The notes: a model not told the origin generated them from the letters alone. A stretch of DNA of 29,652 bases from CAYLHX01 sp964383675 (GCA_964383675.1 CAYLHX010000019.1:1-29652); one strand, 5' to 3'; shown: positions 7,748 through 15,049, numbered from the stretch's first letter. Translations and numbers: made by a program.

Positions 7748-8983
7748 ATGTTTACAAAAAAACTATTAAATTTATTAAGTAAAGCTTCGCTCTTACTGGT
7801 ACTTGCCATAGCATTTACCGCTTGCAGCGGAAACGATGAGGAAACAACCGACGTGGAAACCGAGGAACCGATTAAGATTGGGGCCATTCTTCCCCTAACC
7901 GGTGACGGTGCCGCCTACGGTGTGCCAATGCAGGCAATCGCTCAAGTCGCCGTTGAGGATATCAACGCCAACGGTGGCGTAAATGGTAGAATGCTTGAAT
8001 TCATCTGGGAAGATGGAAAATGTAACGGTCAAGACGCTGCCGCTGCCGCGGAAAAACTTATAAATGTGGATAAAGTTGAAGTTATCTACGGTGGATTTTG
8101 TAGTAGTGAAACCTTGGGAGCCGCTCCAAAAGCCGAGGCCGCAGGCGTGGTAATGCTTTCCCCAGGCTCCAGCAGTCCGGATGTAACAAATGCCGGTGAC
8201 TATATTTTCAGAAACTACCCATCCGACACAGCGCAAGGAGAAATCTTGGCACAATTGGCTACAGAACTCGGCTTCCAAAAAGTTGGAGTACTAACAGAAG
8301 AAAATGATTACACCATCGGATTGGAAGAATCTTTCAAATCCACCTTTGAAGAAGGTACCGGAGTAGTAGTTACAGAGAGCTTCCTGCCGACAGACACAGA
8401 TTTCAAAGCCCAAATCACCAAGATGAAAGGTGAAGGCGTAGACGCAATTTTTGTTAACCCTCAAACGCCTGCAAAGGCCGATCTACTATTCAAACAGCTT
8501 AACGAGCAAGGTTTGGGAGATATCCAACTGCTTGGTAACGATGTTGTACTTGGTTCGACAGACATCCTGGCCAACTACCAAGATTTCGTAGAAGGTATGC
8601 TTGGAGCTGAAACCACATTCAATACCGACCATCCGGGATACACAAAACTGGTCAATGGTTACAAAGCTAAAACCGGTGAAGCAGAGGTTCCATTCATGAC
8701 CTACGGAGCAACCAGCTACGACGCTATCCATCTGCTTGCCGAAGGTATCGGAGCGGTTGGTTACGACGGCGCTAAACTGAAAGACTGGTTATACAGTGTT
8801 AACGGTTGGGAAGGTGTTGCCGGAACTTTGACAATAGATCAAAACGGTGACCCTGAAGCCGGACACAAGCCAAGAATGGTTCAAGGTGGTGTAACAGTTC
8901 CATACATGAATGAAGAGGCTGAAACCACCGAGGAAGAGACAACTGAAGATACTGAAACCCCACCATCACTTGAGACAGAATAG
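7748..8983 (+). CDS. ABC transporter substrate-binding lipoprotein, branched-chain amino acid type
   Basis: Extracytoplasmic binding protein of the LivJ/LivK family (periplasmic-binding fold type I). The signal segment LLLVLAIAFTAC ends in a lipobox with the acylated Cys at residue 26, so it should be a membrane-anchored lipoprotein. The mature part starts IKIGAILPLTGDGAAYG, the family's usual first strand and ligand loop, and is full length at 411 residues. The C-terminus is a low-complexity acidic tail of Glu and Thr of about 20 residues, unusual for the family. It is followed by a terminator and then livH-livM-livG-livF. This arrangement suggests the binding protein is made in excess over the membrane parts. 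Ligand specificity cannot be read from sequence; amino acids are likely, but amides or urea are possible. Confidence 0.93.
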   Translation: MFTKKLLNLLSKASLLLVLAIAFTACSGNDEETTDVETEEPIKIGAILPLTGDGAAYGVPMQAIAQVAVEDINANGGVNGRMLEFIWEDGKCNGQDAAAAAEKLINVDKVEVIYGGFCSSETLGAAPKAEAAGVVMLSPGSSSPDVTNAGDYIFRNYPSDTAQGEILAQLATELGFQKVGVLTEENDYTIGLEESFKSTFEEGTGVVVTESFLPTDTDFKAQITKMKGEGVDAIFVNPQTPAKADLLFKQLNEQGLGDIQLLGNDVVLGSTDILANYQDFVEGMLGAETTFNTDHPGYTKLVNGYKAKTGEAEVPFMTYGATSYDAIHLLAEGIGAVGYDGAKLKDWLYSVNGWEGVAGTLTIDQNGDPEAGHKPRMVQGGVTVPYMNEEAETTEEETTEDTETPPSLETE

Positions 8984-9010
8984 ACAAAGAAGTGACTCAA
9001 AATTATATCA

Positions 9011-9044
9011 AAAGCCCCGTATCATTACGGGGCTTTTTGTTTTG
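9011..9044 (+). terminator. Rho-independent terminator between binding protein and permease genes
   Basis: AAAGCCCCGT (9011-9020), a 6-nt loop, then ACGGGGCTTT (9027-9036): a perfect 10-bp GC-rich stem followed by TTGTTTTG. It separates the solute-binding protein transcript from the livHMGF transcript, which has its own promoter at 9042. Confidence 0.92.
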
Positions 9045-9069
9045 TCTATCAAACAAAGTTTGTTAGAAT
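9042..9069 (+). promoter_or_regulatory. promoter for livHMGF with internal palindrome
   Basis: TTGTCT (9042-9047), 16 nt, TAGAAT (9064-9069). The spacer contains the inverted repeat AACAAAGTTTGTT (9052-9064), which could be an operator. Predicted initiation is near 9076, giving a ~25-nt leader. The sequence differs from the palindrome in front of the binding-protein gene, so there is no sign of a shared regulator. Confidence 0.45.
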
Positions 9070-9101
9070 ACCGCCGATAAAATAAAACTTCAAGCGAGCT
9101 A

Positions 9102-9998
9102 ATGGACATCCTGTTACAAATACTGATCATCGCCACCATCTCAAGTGCCATTTACGTGCTCATTTCTATCGGCCTGACTTTAACCTTCGGCGTTCTGGAA
9201 TTCATCAACTTCGCCCACGGTGAAATGGCTATGATCGGTGCTTACACCTTCTTCACCAGTTATATTCAATTTCAAATTCCGCTGGTAATTAGTTTAATTA
9301 TCACAGCACTCACGGTAGCCGCCCTGGGCATTTTGATAGAACGCCTCACCTTTCGGCCGGTCCGGGATAAGCAAGAGTTTATCCCCTTGGTTTTGGCCAT
9401 CGGAGTTTCAATCATCCTACAATCCGCCGCCATCATGATTTACGGTGCCGGCAGCAAAAATTACGCGGTGGACGGAGCACTACCGACCATCTACACTTTC
9501 TTTGACGGCAAAGCCAGCATCACTCTGCCGCAAGTTCTGATTATAGCAACAGCAATCATTCTAACCACGGCCCTTTGGGCTTTTTTAAAATATAGCAAGA
9601 CCGGTAAAGCCATCCGCGCCGTATCCGACAACAAAGAGGTAGCAGCGATTATGGGAATCAATGTCGATAAAACAATTACCACACTTTTCGCAATCGCCGC
9701 CGGCCTGGCCGCAGTTGCCGGAGTCCTGGTAGCCTTTGACCAAAACCTGCACCCACGCATGGGAATACTTATAAGCATCAAAGCCTTCGCGGCAATTGTT
9801 CTTGGTGGTGTTGGAAAATTTCACGGGGCTATTATAGGCGCTATCATCATTGCGTTCACCGAAAATCTGGTAGTCGGACTCACCGGCATCAGCGCCAGCT
9901 ATAAAGAATTAATCGTATTCACTCTCTTTATTTTTATAATACTCGTTAAACCTTACGGCATCTTCGGCGGCCGCAAGGAGGAAATGGAAAGTCGCTAA
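9102..9998 (+). CDS. livH: branched-chain amino acid ABC transporter permease LivH
   Basis: Inner-membrane permease of the LivHM pair. It is almost entirely hydrophobic with about eight membrane segments. The LivH hallmarks are SIGLTLTFGVLEFINFAHGE near the N-terminus and FAAIVLGGVGKFHGAIIGA in the second half, which contains the EAA-like loop contacting the ATPases. At 298 residues it is full length. livM starts 1 nt after its stop, so the two subunits are probably translated together. It works with livM (10000-10878), livG and livF and receives substrate from the lipoprotein at 7748-8983. Secure at family level. Confidence 0.95.
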   Translation: MDILLQILIIATISSAIYVLISIGLTLTFGVLEFINFAHGEMAMIGAYTFFTSYIQFQIPLVISLIITALTVAALGILIERLTFRPVRDKQEFIPLVLAIGVSIILQSAAIMIYGAGSKNYAVDGALPTIYTFFDGKASITLPQVLIIATAIILTTALWAFLKYSKTGKAIRAVSDNKEVAAIMGINVDKTITTLFAIAAGLAAVAGVLVAFDQNLHPRMGILISIKAFAAIVLGGVGKFHGAIIGAIIIAFTENLVVGLTGISASYKELIVFTLFIFIILVKPYGIFGGRKEEMESR

Positions 9999-9999
9999 T

Positions 10000-10878
10000 A
10001 TGGATTACATTTATCACCTACTAATTCTGATCACCATCTACGTCACCTTCGTGTCTACCATGAACGTGATCGTGGGGAATTTGGGGATTCTCTATCTGGG
10101 ACATCCAGCCATGTTCGGCATCGGCGCCTATACTTTTGCCATCTTAACCACCCAACACGGCTACGGTTTCTTCACAGCCCTACTGGCCGCCGGCATCATC
10201 ACAGCTCTGGCCGGCTTTCTTTTAGCTTTACCAACTCTACGTCTAAAGAGCCACTACATCGGCATGGCCACGCTGGGCTTTTTAATGATCGTGCACGGAC
10301 TGTTTGTGAATCTAAGAGATCTAACCCGCGGAGCCTTAGGCATTCCGGGAATACCCAAACCAAACATTTTCGGTCACAGCTTCAGTACCAATTTGGAATT
10401 TCTACTGGTGAGCCTTTTGATCTGCGCTCTGATTGGAGCAATTTTTTATCGTATAATCAATTCCCCTTTCGGCAAAGTTATCGAAACCATTCGCGAAGAT
10501 GAAACCGCCGCCAAAACTCTGGGCAAAAATACCGCGAAGTACAAGATTCAGGCTTTTGTGCTGATCTCCTTTTTCGCCGGCATCATGGGCGGTGTTTACG
10601 CCTCCTATATCGGCTTTATCAGTCCCTGGAATTTTGCTTTGGACCAACTTATCATCCTCATAGCCGCGGTAATCATCGGAGGCATGGCCTCCTTCTGGGG
10701 CAGCGTGGTCGGTGCGGCCTTAATTATTTTATTACCGGAGCCGCTACGTTTCATGGATCTGCCTACCGATATCGTCGGCGCAATGCGCAATGCCATTTAC
10801 GGACTCTTGGTTATTTTATTCATGATTTTTAAACCCAACGGCATTCTGGGTAAACGCACTAACATTTTCTCAAAATAA
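10000..10878 (+). CDS. livM: branched-chain amino acid ABC transporter permease LivM
   Basis: Second permease of the importer. GILYLGHPAMFGIGAYTFAI is the LivM N-terminal pattern, and IAAVIIGGMASFWGSVVGA is the cytoplasmic coupling loop. FGKVIETIREDETAAKTLGKN is the conserved cytoplasmic loop of the family. It is 292 residues, full length, and shorter than E. coli LivM because it lacks the extra N-terminal region. It overlaps nothing but is packed tightly: 1 nt after livH and 2 nt before livG. No Shine-Dalgarno stands at the usual distance. An AAGGAGG run does lie ~22 nt before the start, but inside livH and too far away. Confidence 0.95.
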   Translation: MDYIYHLLILITIYVTFVSTMNVIVGNLGILYLGHPAMFGIGAYTFAILTTQHGYGFFTALLAAGIITALAGFLLALPTLRLKSHYIGMATLGFLMIVHGLFVNLRDLTRGALGIPGIPKPNIFGHSFSTNLEFLLVSLLICALIGAIFYRIINSPFGKVIETIREDETAAKTLGKNTAKYKIQAFVLISFFAGIMGGVYASYIGFISPWNFALDQLIILIAAVIIGGMASFWGSVVGAALIILLPEPLRFMDLPTDIVGAMRNAIYGLLVILFMIFKPNGILGKRTNIFSK

Positions 10879-10880
10879 AG

Positions 10881-11633
10881 ATGGAAGACCTTCTGGAAAT
10901 TCAGGGAGTAAGCAAAAGCTTCGGCGGGGTAAAAGCCGTCGACAACTGCAGCTTTGCTGTTAAGAAGAACACCATAACCGGTCTTATCGGCCCCAACGGT
11001 GCCGGCAAGACCACGATCTTCAACATTATCTCCGGTCTCCTCAGCGCCGACGAGGGCAACATCTATCTCAACGACAAAAATATTATTGGATTAAGCCCCC
11101 ACAAACGCGCCCACTTAGGCTTGGGGCGAACTTATCAGGCCATCAGGGTTTTTCCGGAATTAACAACGCTGGAAAATATAGTAGTTGCCTTTCAAAACAA
11201 TAAGGAAAGACTGCTCGACTGTTTTACCTCTTTCAAAAAGCATCAAAAAATTCTGGAGCAAAAGGCCATGGATCTTTTAGAAAGTGTCGGGCTGGAAGAA
11301 AAGGCCAATTTGAAGGGTTATGAGCTCTCATATGGTCAGAAAAAGTTGTTGGAAATTTTGCGCATCAAGGCCGGCAACGCACATTTCATATTGCTGGACG
11401 AACCCACCGCCGGCATCAATCCTACCCTCATTAAGAAAATCACCGCCCAGATCAAAGAGTTTCAGAAAGAGGGAAAGACTGTCCTAATCGTGGAACATAA
11501 TATGCCCTTTATAATGAACCTTTGCGACACCATTATCGTAATGGACAACGGGGCCAACATCGCTGAGGGAAAACCCAAAGAAGTTCAAAAAAACCCACGT
11601 GTTTTGGAAGCCTATCTCGGATCTAAAAAATAA
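10881..11633 (+). CDS. livG: branched-chain amino acid ABC transporter ATPase LivG
   Basis: One of two nucleotide-binding subunits driving the LivHM permeases. Walker A is GPNGAGKTT, the ABC signature is LSYGQKKLLEI (LSYGQ rather than LSGGQ, which is normal for LivG), Walker B is ILLDEPTAGINP, and the switch His is in VEHNM. The C-terminal extension after the H-loop is the short LivG type. It is 250 residues, full length. It starts 2 nt after livM and is followed by livF after 5 nt. Cytoplasmic face of the membrane. Secure. Confidence 0.96.
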   Translation: MEDLLEIQGVSKSFGGVKAVDNCSFAVKKNTITGLIGPNGAGKTTIFNIISGLLSADEGNIYLNDKNIIGLSPHKRAHLGLGRTYQAIRVFPELTTLENIVVAFQNNKERLLDCFTSFKKHQKILEQKAMDLLESVGLEEKANLKGYELSYGQKKLLEILRIKAGNAHFILLDEPTAGINPTLIKKITAQIKEFQKEGKTVLIVEHNMPFIMNLCDTIIVMDNGANIAEGKPKEVQKNPRVLEAYLGSKK

Positions 11634-11638
11634 TTCTT

Positions 11639-12346
11639 ATGCTGAAAATTGAAAATCTCACCGCAGGCTACGGCAAAGGGCCGGAGATCATCAAAAATAT
11701 CGACATCGAAGTGAACGATGGCGAAGTGGTTTGTATTATCGGTCCCAACGGAGCCGGGAAATCCACGATTCTAAAAAGTTTGTTCGGCTTCACCGATGTC
11801 CGCAGCGGCAAGATTGATTTCTTCGGCGAAGATCTGGTAGGCCACAAAACTGATCAGATCATCCGCAAAGGAATTTGTTACGTGCCACAGGGACGTAGCG
11901 TTTTTCCTTCTATGACCGTTCAGGAAAACCTGGAGATGGGTGCCTACATCGCCAACGACAAAAAAGAATTGAACAAGGACCTGGCCAGAGTTTACAGCCA
12001 ATTTCCGCAGCTTTATGAGAGGAGGCAGCAGGTGACGCGCGGCCTCTCGGGAGGTCAGCAACAGATGGTGGCCATCGGCCGCGCCTTAATGATCCGGCCA
12101 AAGCTATTACTTTTGGACGAACCGTCTATCGGCCTGGCTCCAAAAATTACCGAAGAGGTTTTTCAAAAGTGTCTTGAGATCAAAAAGACCGGCACCTCGA
12201 TTCTAATGGTCGAACAAAACGCCAATCTGGCCCTGGAATATACCGACCGCGGCTACGTCCTCGAACTCGGCGAAAACCGTCTCACCGGCAGCGGCAAAGA
12301 ACTCTTGAACAACAAAAAAGTCGGTGAACTTTATTTGGGGAAATAG
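11639..12346 (+). CDS. livF: branched-chain amino acid ABC transporter ATPase LivF
   Basis: Second ATPase subunit. Walker A GPNGAGKST, signature LSGGQQQMVAIGRALM, Walker B LLLLDEPSIGLAP and the switch region MVEQNANLALE are all intact. GRSVFPSMTVQENLEMGAY is the LivF-specific Q-loop to helical-domain region. It is 235 residues, full length. It is the last gene of the livHMGF operon and converges on the next gene, with only 7 nt between the stop codons. No terminator hairpin with a T-run is seen in that gap, so read-through antisense to the downstream gene is possible. Confidence 0.96.
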   Translation: MLKIENLTAGYGKGPEIIKNIDIEVNDGEVVCIIGPNGAGKSTILKSLFGFTDVRSGKIDFFGEDLVGHKTDQIIRKGICYVPQGRSVFPSMTVQENLEMGAYIANDKKELNKDLARVYSQFPQLYERRQQVTRGLSGGQQQMVAIGRALMIRPKLLLLDEPSIGLAPKITEEVFQKCLEIKKTGTSILMVEQNANLALEYTDRGYVLELGENRLTGSGKELLNNKKVGELYLGK

Positions 12347-12353
12347 ACTCTGG

Positions 12354-13202
12354 CTAATAAGCAACAACCTGATCACCCGACCAGGCAAAATAATTATTAT
12401 TGTAATAATGAAATGATTGATCCAATTGCCTTTCGGAAGCAGTGTATTTAAAAACCGTTACCCCCACATACTGCTTTCCAAGACGTTCTGTGTAAGGCAT
12501 TTTAAAATTATCAGCACAAACGGTTAAACCCAAAAACTTCAACAAATCAGGCTCAAGGCTAATATGATTTTCTACCAACACATAACCACCATCCTTCAAT
12601 CTATTTACAATTGCAGCCAAAAGCTCTCTACAAGCAAAGTAATGTCTCTTTGAAAGAGATGGGTCATTCATTATCTCTCCACGAGGAATTAAATCATGAC
12701 AACCACTACCATTTTCAAAAACTTTAGCGGCAGATATCACATCAACTTTTTCAGGAATCATTTCAACAGCATTGCCAAGACCCAATAAAACCCCATTGCC
12801 ACCTTTATAACCACCTATATCCGACATATAAGAATAACCGGACAACTGCCCCCCAAAGCGAGCCCCAAATTTATCACCAAACTTTCTTAAAGTATCACCA
12901 CCAACTTCATAGTGACTCACATCGCCATTAATAGCCGGAATTTTAGGCAAAAAAGTATCAAAAGTATCACCACTATCAATCTGTCGCCAAAATTCTACAA
13001 TATCATCAGCCTCATAGCCGGATCGCACCAGCAAAAGTGTTAAAAAATAATAGTAATAAGCAGTACATCCCTTCATCCCCTCAAGCCCCAGAATGATTCT
13101 ATATAACCCTTCATGCACATCATCAATGGAATCATTTTGATCATACAAAGCTTTCAAAACAATTCGGCTAACATCCTGTGATTTCTGAGCTGTCTCTAAC
13201 AT
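12354..13202 (-). CDS. unrecognised protein with methyltransferase-like C-terminal half
   Basis: I cannot assign a family. The start chosen is the ATG at 13202; an in-frame TTG 9 nt upstream (13211) is possible. The N-terminal ~100 residues are helical (TAYYYYFLTLLLVRSGYEADDIVEFWRQI). The middle is rich in Gly and aromatic residues. The C-terminal half has the pattern of the second half of a class I methyltransferase: VDVISAAKVFE (like the motif-IV strand), a long helix ACRELLAAIVNRLKDGG, then YVLVENH (strand 5). The glycine-rich SAM loop is not clear (possible GVLLGLGNAVEM). A near-perfect promoter (TTGACA, 17 nt, TATAGT) lies directly upstream, so it is a real and probably well-expressed gene. 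The methyltransferase idea is a weak inference. Confidence 0.6.
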   Translation of the reverse strand: MLETAQKSQDVSRIVLKALYDQNDSIDDVHEGLYRIILGLEGMKGCTAYYYYFLTLLLVRSGYEADDIVEFWRQIDSGDTFDTFLPKIPAINGDVSHYEVGGDTLRKFGDKFGARFGGQLSGYSYMSDIGGYKGGNGVLLGLGNAVEMIPEKVDVISAAKVFENGSGCHDLIPRGEIMNDPSLSKRHYFACRELLAAIVNRLKDGGYVLVENHISLEPDLLKFLGLTVCADNFKMPYTERLGKQYVGVTVFKYTASERQLDQSFHYYNNNYFAWSGDQVVAY

Positions 13203-13222
13203 AGAATCCAAAAATAGGAAAA

Positions 13223-13251
13223 ACTATAATATTAAGAAGCACTTCTGTCAA
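13223..13251 (-). promoter_or_regulatory. strong consensus-like promoter for the 12354-13202 gene
   Basis: Minus strand TTGACA (13246-13251) with a 17-nt spacer to TATAGT (13223-13228). Initiation near 13216 gives a ~14-nt leader to the ATG at 13202. It is the best promoter match in the window. The palindromic end of the structured repeat lies only 15 nt upstream. Confidence 0.75.
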
Positions 13252-13266
13252 ACGCCAGTCCAGCCC

Positions 13267-13394
13267 AAAGTTCTCCCCGGGGAGAACTTTTATACAAATC
13301 TAAAATGTTTTTTCAAGTGGGTCTCGTGGGTTCCCACTTGAAAAAACAACCTTCTCCTTTGGAAAGCGCAGAAAACCTTTTCTAAAGGTTTTCT
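13267..13394 (-). repeat. three-hairpin structured repeat, copy A (after tRNA-Val)
   Basis: About 128 nt made of three inverted repeats. These are a perfect 24-nt palindrome (13267-13290), a 14-bp stem with an 11-nt loop (13308-13321 with 13333-13346) and an 11-bp stem with a 3-nt loop (13370-13380 with 13384-13394). A second copy lies at 29231-29358, roughly 90% identical by eye. In both copies the order on the minus strand is: stable RNA gene, short hairpin, long hairpin, palindrome. Here it starts 10 nt after the 3' end of tRNA-Val. It may act as a terminator, a 3' processing signal or an insulator. The strand assignment follows the RNA gene and is not certain. Confidence 0.85.
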
Positions 13395-13404
13395 TATTTC
13401 TTTC

Positions 13405-13481
13405 TGGTGGGCGCTGAGGGAGTCGAACCCCCGACCTACTGGGTGTAAACCAGTCGCTCTAGCCAACTGAGCTAAGCGCCC
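13405..13481 (-). tRNA. tRNA-Val (anticodon UAC)
   Basis: Cloverleaf on the minus strand with a 7-bp acceptor stem GGGCGCT/AGCGCCC and D-arm TAGCTCAGTTGGCTAGAGC. The anticodon stem ACTGG/CCAGT encloses loop TTTACAC (anticodon TAC), and the T-arm carries GGTTCGACTCC. CCA is encoded at the 3' end (13405-13407). Anticodon UAC decodes valine. Confidence 0.97.
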
Positions 13482-13574
13482 GCGAAACACAAACGCGATA
13501 TTGAAGTTTCAAAAATACGCCAATCCTTTTTACCATACCGCCAAAAAACTTGCAAGAGTTACGCACCACCAAAT

Positions 13575-14303
13575 TCACCCCAAAAGAAAACCATTATCCT
13601 TAAGCCACTTTTCGCACTCCTTGTAATTCGGCATCGCCTGTTCAACCAAAGCCCAAAACCGCTTGGAATGATTAAACTCCCGCAAGTGCGCCAGCTCGTG
13701 CACACAGACATAACGAAAAACCTCCTTCGGCGTAAACAACAACCGGTAAGCGATATTAATATTCCGCTGACGACTACAGCTGCCAAAACGCGAACTAACC
13801 CGTTTAAAGCGGCAAGCTTTAAACCCCTCCTGAAAATACAACTGATCAAGTTCGCTCAAAACCTCCTCCAGATAAGGAGTCTGATCCTTAATGATGGTTT
13901 TCTCAACCAGATCGCGAATCTTCTCCTCCCGCTCGCTCCCCCGCAAATTCGCCGACAACTTCACCTCAATCACATTTTCACGCAGCTTCACCCGCGTCTT
14001 GTTCAGAAGCAAATCCGCCGAATTCTTGATAACCAGATCATAAACTTTGTTGTGCGTCACCACCTGTCCCCCATTTTTATATTCAAAGCGATAAACCATT
14101 TCCCCGGCATTGGCCAGCTTCTTATTGGCCCACTTTAAAAACTTCTCCATCGTGTCGGCCAGCCGCTTACCGTGCAGATAACGGCTGATGGTCATGTGAA
14201 TCACCCCCTCCTTGATATTCACGCTGGAGGTAAGCCGCAAACTCTTGCGATATTTGATCTCAAAGGTACGTTCGCCGACTTGTAGATGTTGTGGAAGATT
14301 CAT
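13575..14303 (-). CDS. YgjP/SprT-like zinc metallopeptidase domain protein (DUF45 type)
   Basis: Predicted zinc-dependent peptidase of the YgjP-like (M48-related, formerly DUF45) family. The metal site is VCVHELAHLREFNHSKRFW: HELAH gives two His ligands and the catalytic Glu, and the His of NHS, a few residues on, is the usual third ligand. SRFGSCSRQRNINIAYRLLF just before it is the conserved family segment. The N-terminal half forms the usual beta-rich part (VGERTFEIKYRKSLRLT). The 242 residues match the family length. The -10 box TATAAT ends 7 nt before the ATG, so it may be translated from a leaderless mRNA. Physiological substrates of the family are not known. It is the first gene downstream of the region between the two tRNAs. 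Confidence 0.9.
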   Translation of the reverse strand: MNLPQHLQVGERTFEIKYRKSLRLTSSVNIKEGVIHMTISRYLHGKRLADTMEKFLKWANKKLANAGEMVYRFEYKNGGQVVTHNKVYDLVIKNSADLLLNKTRVKLRENVIEVKLSANLRGSEREEKIRDLVEKTIIKDQTPYLEEVLSELDQLYFQEGFKACRFKRVSSRFGSCSRQRNINIAYRLLFTPKEVFRYVCVHELAHLREFNHSKRFWALVEQAMPNYKECEKWLKDNGFLLG

Positions 14304-14310
14304 TTATTTC

Positions 14311-14340
14311 ATTATATCAAATAATAGTTGTAATTTTACA
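14311..14340 (-). promoter_or_regulatory. putative leaderless promoter of the YgjP-like gene
   Basis: Minus-strand TATAAT (14311-14316) lies 7 nt before the ATG at 14303. The -35 is weak: TGTAAA at 14335-14340 with an 18-nt spacer. The perfect -10 and its distance to the start codon are the main support. Confidence 0.5.
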
Positions 14341-14362
14341 TGACATTTGCTAACATATAACT

Positions 14363-14418
14363 AGAAAAGGCTTTCGGCCCGTGGTTTATATACCACACCT
14401 AGCGGGAAGTCTTTTTCT
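14363..14418. terminator. long imperfect hairpin between two convergent-side genes
   Basis: AGAAAAGGCTT (14363-14373) pairs with AAGTCTTTTTCT (14407-14418, one bulge), CCCG pairs with CGGG inside it, and TGGT pairs with ACCA around a TTATAT loop. It abuts the stop codon of the 14420-14833 gene and precedes the YgjP-like gene. Both flanks have T-runs on one strand, so it probably ends the minus-strand toxin-antitoxin-like transcript, though a structured element cannot be excluded. Confidence 0.5.
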
Positions 14419-14419
14419 C

Positions 14420-14833
14420 TTATCCGCCGGGGAATATTGAAATAAGATGTTTTTGCCCATTTCGCTTATCCTCTTTTATTTGAACAAAAAACAATTCCTT
14501 ATCCTTAGTTGAACCAGCAAACCTATGCAAAATCTCATTAGATTTATTCGGATTTTCTTTAGTGGTTGGTTCAAAGTTACTATGACGGATTAGTTCGATT
14601 CCAGCTTCGAAAAATTTCAACCTCCTCATACGATCTTGCCACTTTTGCTTATCCCATAAATGTTGCCAAAATAACGCCAGAAATATTTTATCTTTCTTGA
14701 AATAGGCAGACCGAACATATGGCCTACGCTTTGATTTACTTATTAATTTTTTGTAGATAACGAAAGCTTTTTTGCGCACCTCATGAAAATCAGTACCTTC
14801 AAGCTTCTTCACCTTGACCTGATAAATCTGCAT
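14420..14833 (-). CDS. candidate toxin partner of the HicB-like protein, 137 residues
   Basis: I do not recognise an established family. It is a basic soluble protein (KKLISKSKRRPYVRSAYFKK). A middle segment, LFWQHLWDKQKWQDRMRRLKFF, is followed by NPNKSNEILHRFAG, then a strand pair FFVQIKEDKRNGQKHLISIFP. A C-terminal strand-strand core ending in S-x-FP after an I/V-Q-I strand recalls small nucleases of the barnase/EndoU/RelE-like (BECR) group, but this is an inference from pattern only. It overlaps the upstream HicB-like gene by 35 nt in another frame, the layout of a toxin translated from an antitoxin-first mRNA. It lacks the HicA signature (a small dsRNA-binding fold with a G-x-H catalytic turn). 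A long hairpin follows directly after the stop. Confidence 0.7.
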   Translation of the reverse strand: MQIYQVKVKKLEGTDFHEVRKKAFVIYKKLISKSKRRPYVRSAYFKKDKIFLALFWQHLWDKQKWQDRMRRLKFFEAGIELIRHSNFEPTTKENPNKSNEILHRFAGSTKDKELFFVQIKEDKRNGQKHLISIFPGG

Positions 14834-14981
14834 GATTATATAGTTCTACTGCTTCTTTCAAATTCCCTACAGCTTCTTTTTCTGTCATTCCAAAACTAGA
14901 AACATCCACATTTAGACATTGTGCAACACAATATTTGCCTTCCTTCCAAACCGCATACTTTAAATTCAGCTTTTTCGCCAT
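14799..14981 (-). CDS. HicB-like antitoxin-type protein, 60 residues
   Basis: Short HicB-family protein with the partial RNase H-like fold. WKEGKYCVAQCLNVDVSSFG is the typical start (ligand-strand and turn), and TEKEAVGNLKEAVELY is the amphipathic helix of the family. It ends at residue 60 and has no added helix-turn-helix or ribbon-helix-helix, so unlike classical HicB antitoxins it probably does not bind DNA itself. Its 3' end overlaps the 137-residue gene by 35 nt. A good promoter (TTGACT, 16 nt, TAAAAT) lies upstream with a leader of about 22 nt. The likely role is neutralising the downstream protein. Family assignment is good; the role is an inference. Confidence 0.82.
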   Translation of the reverse strand: MAKKLNLKYAVWKEGKYCVAQCLNVDVSSFGMTEKEAVGNLKEAVELYNHADLSGQGEEA

Positions 14982-15002
14982 AGCATTTATTAATTCATAA
15001 TA

Positions 15003-15030
15003 ATTTTACGCCCCCAAAACAATAAGTCAA
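15003..15030 (-). promoter_or_regulatory. promoter of the HicB-like/toxin-candidate operon
   Basis: Minus-strand TTGACT (15025-15030), 16-nt spacer containing a run of G, TAAAAT (15003-15008). Predicted initiation is about 22 nt before the ATG at 14981. Confidence 0.65.
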
Positions 15031-15049
15031 AATGGAGCGCATACTACTG

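Noticed and set aside
13290..13490. A minus-strand reading frame across the repeat and tRNA-Val that shares a ~30-residue peptide with a frame at 29098-29364
   Set aside because: The shared peptide comes from the repeated nucleotide element; the frames run through a tRNA gene and the prgI operon end, and the conserved features are the inverted repeats, not codons.
14420..14981. Classical HicA-HicB pair
   Set aside because: The 137-residue protein is too long for HicA and shows no HicA catalytic histidine motif; only the HicB-like half is recognisable.
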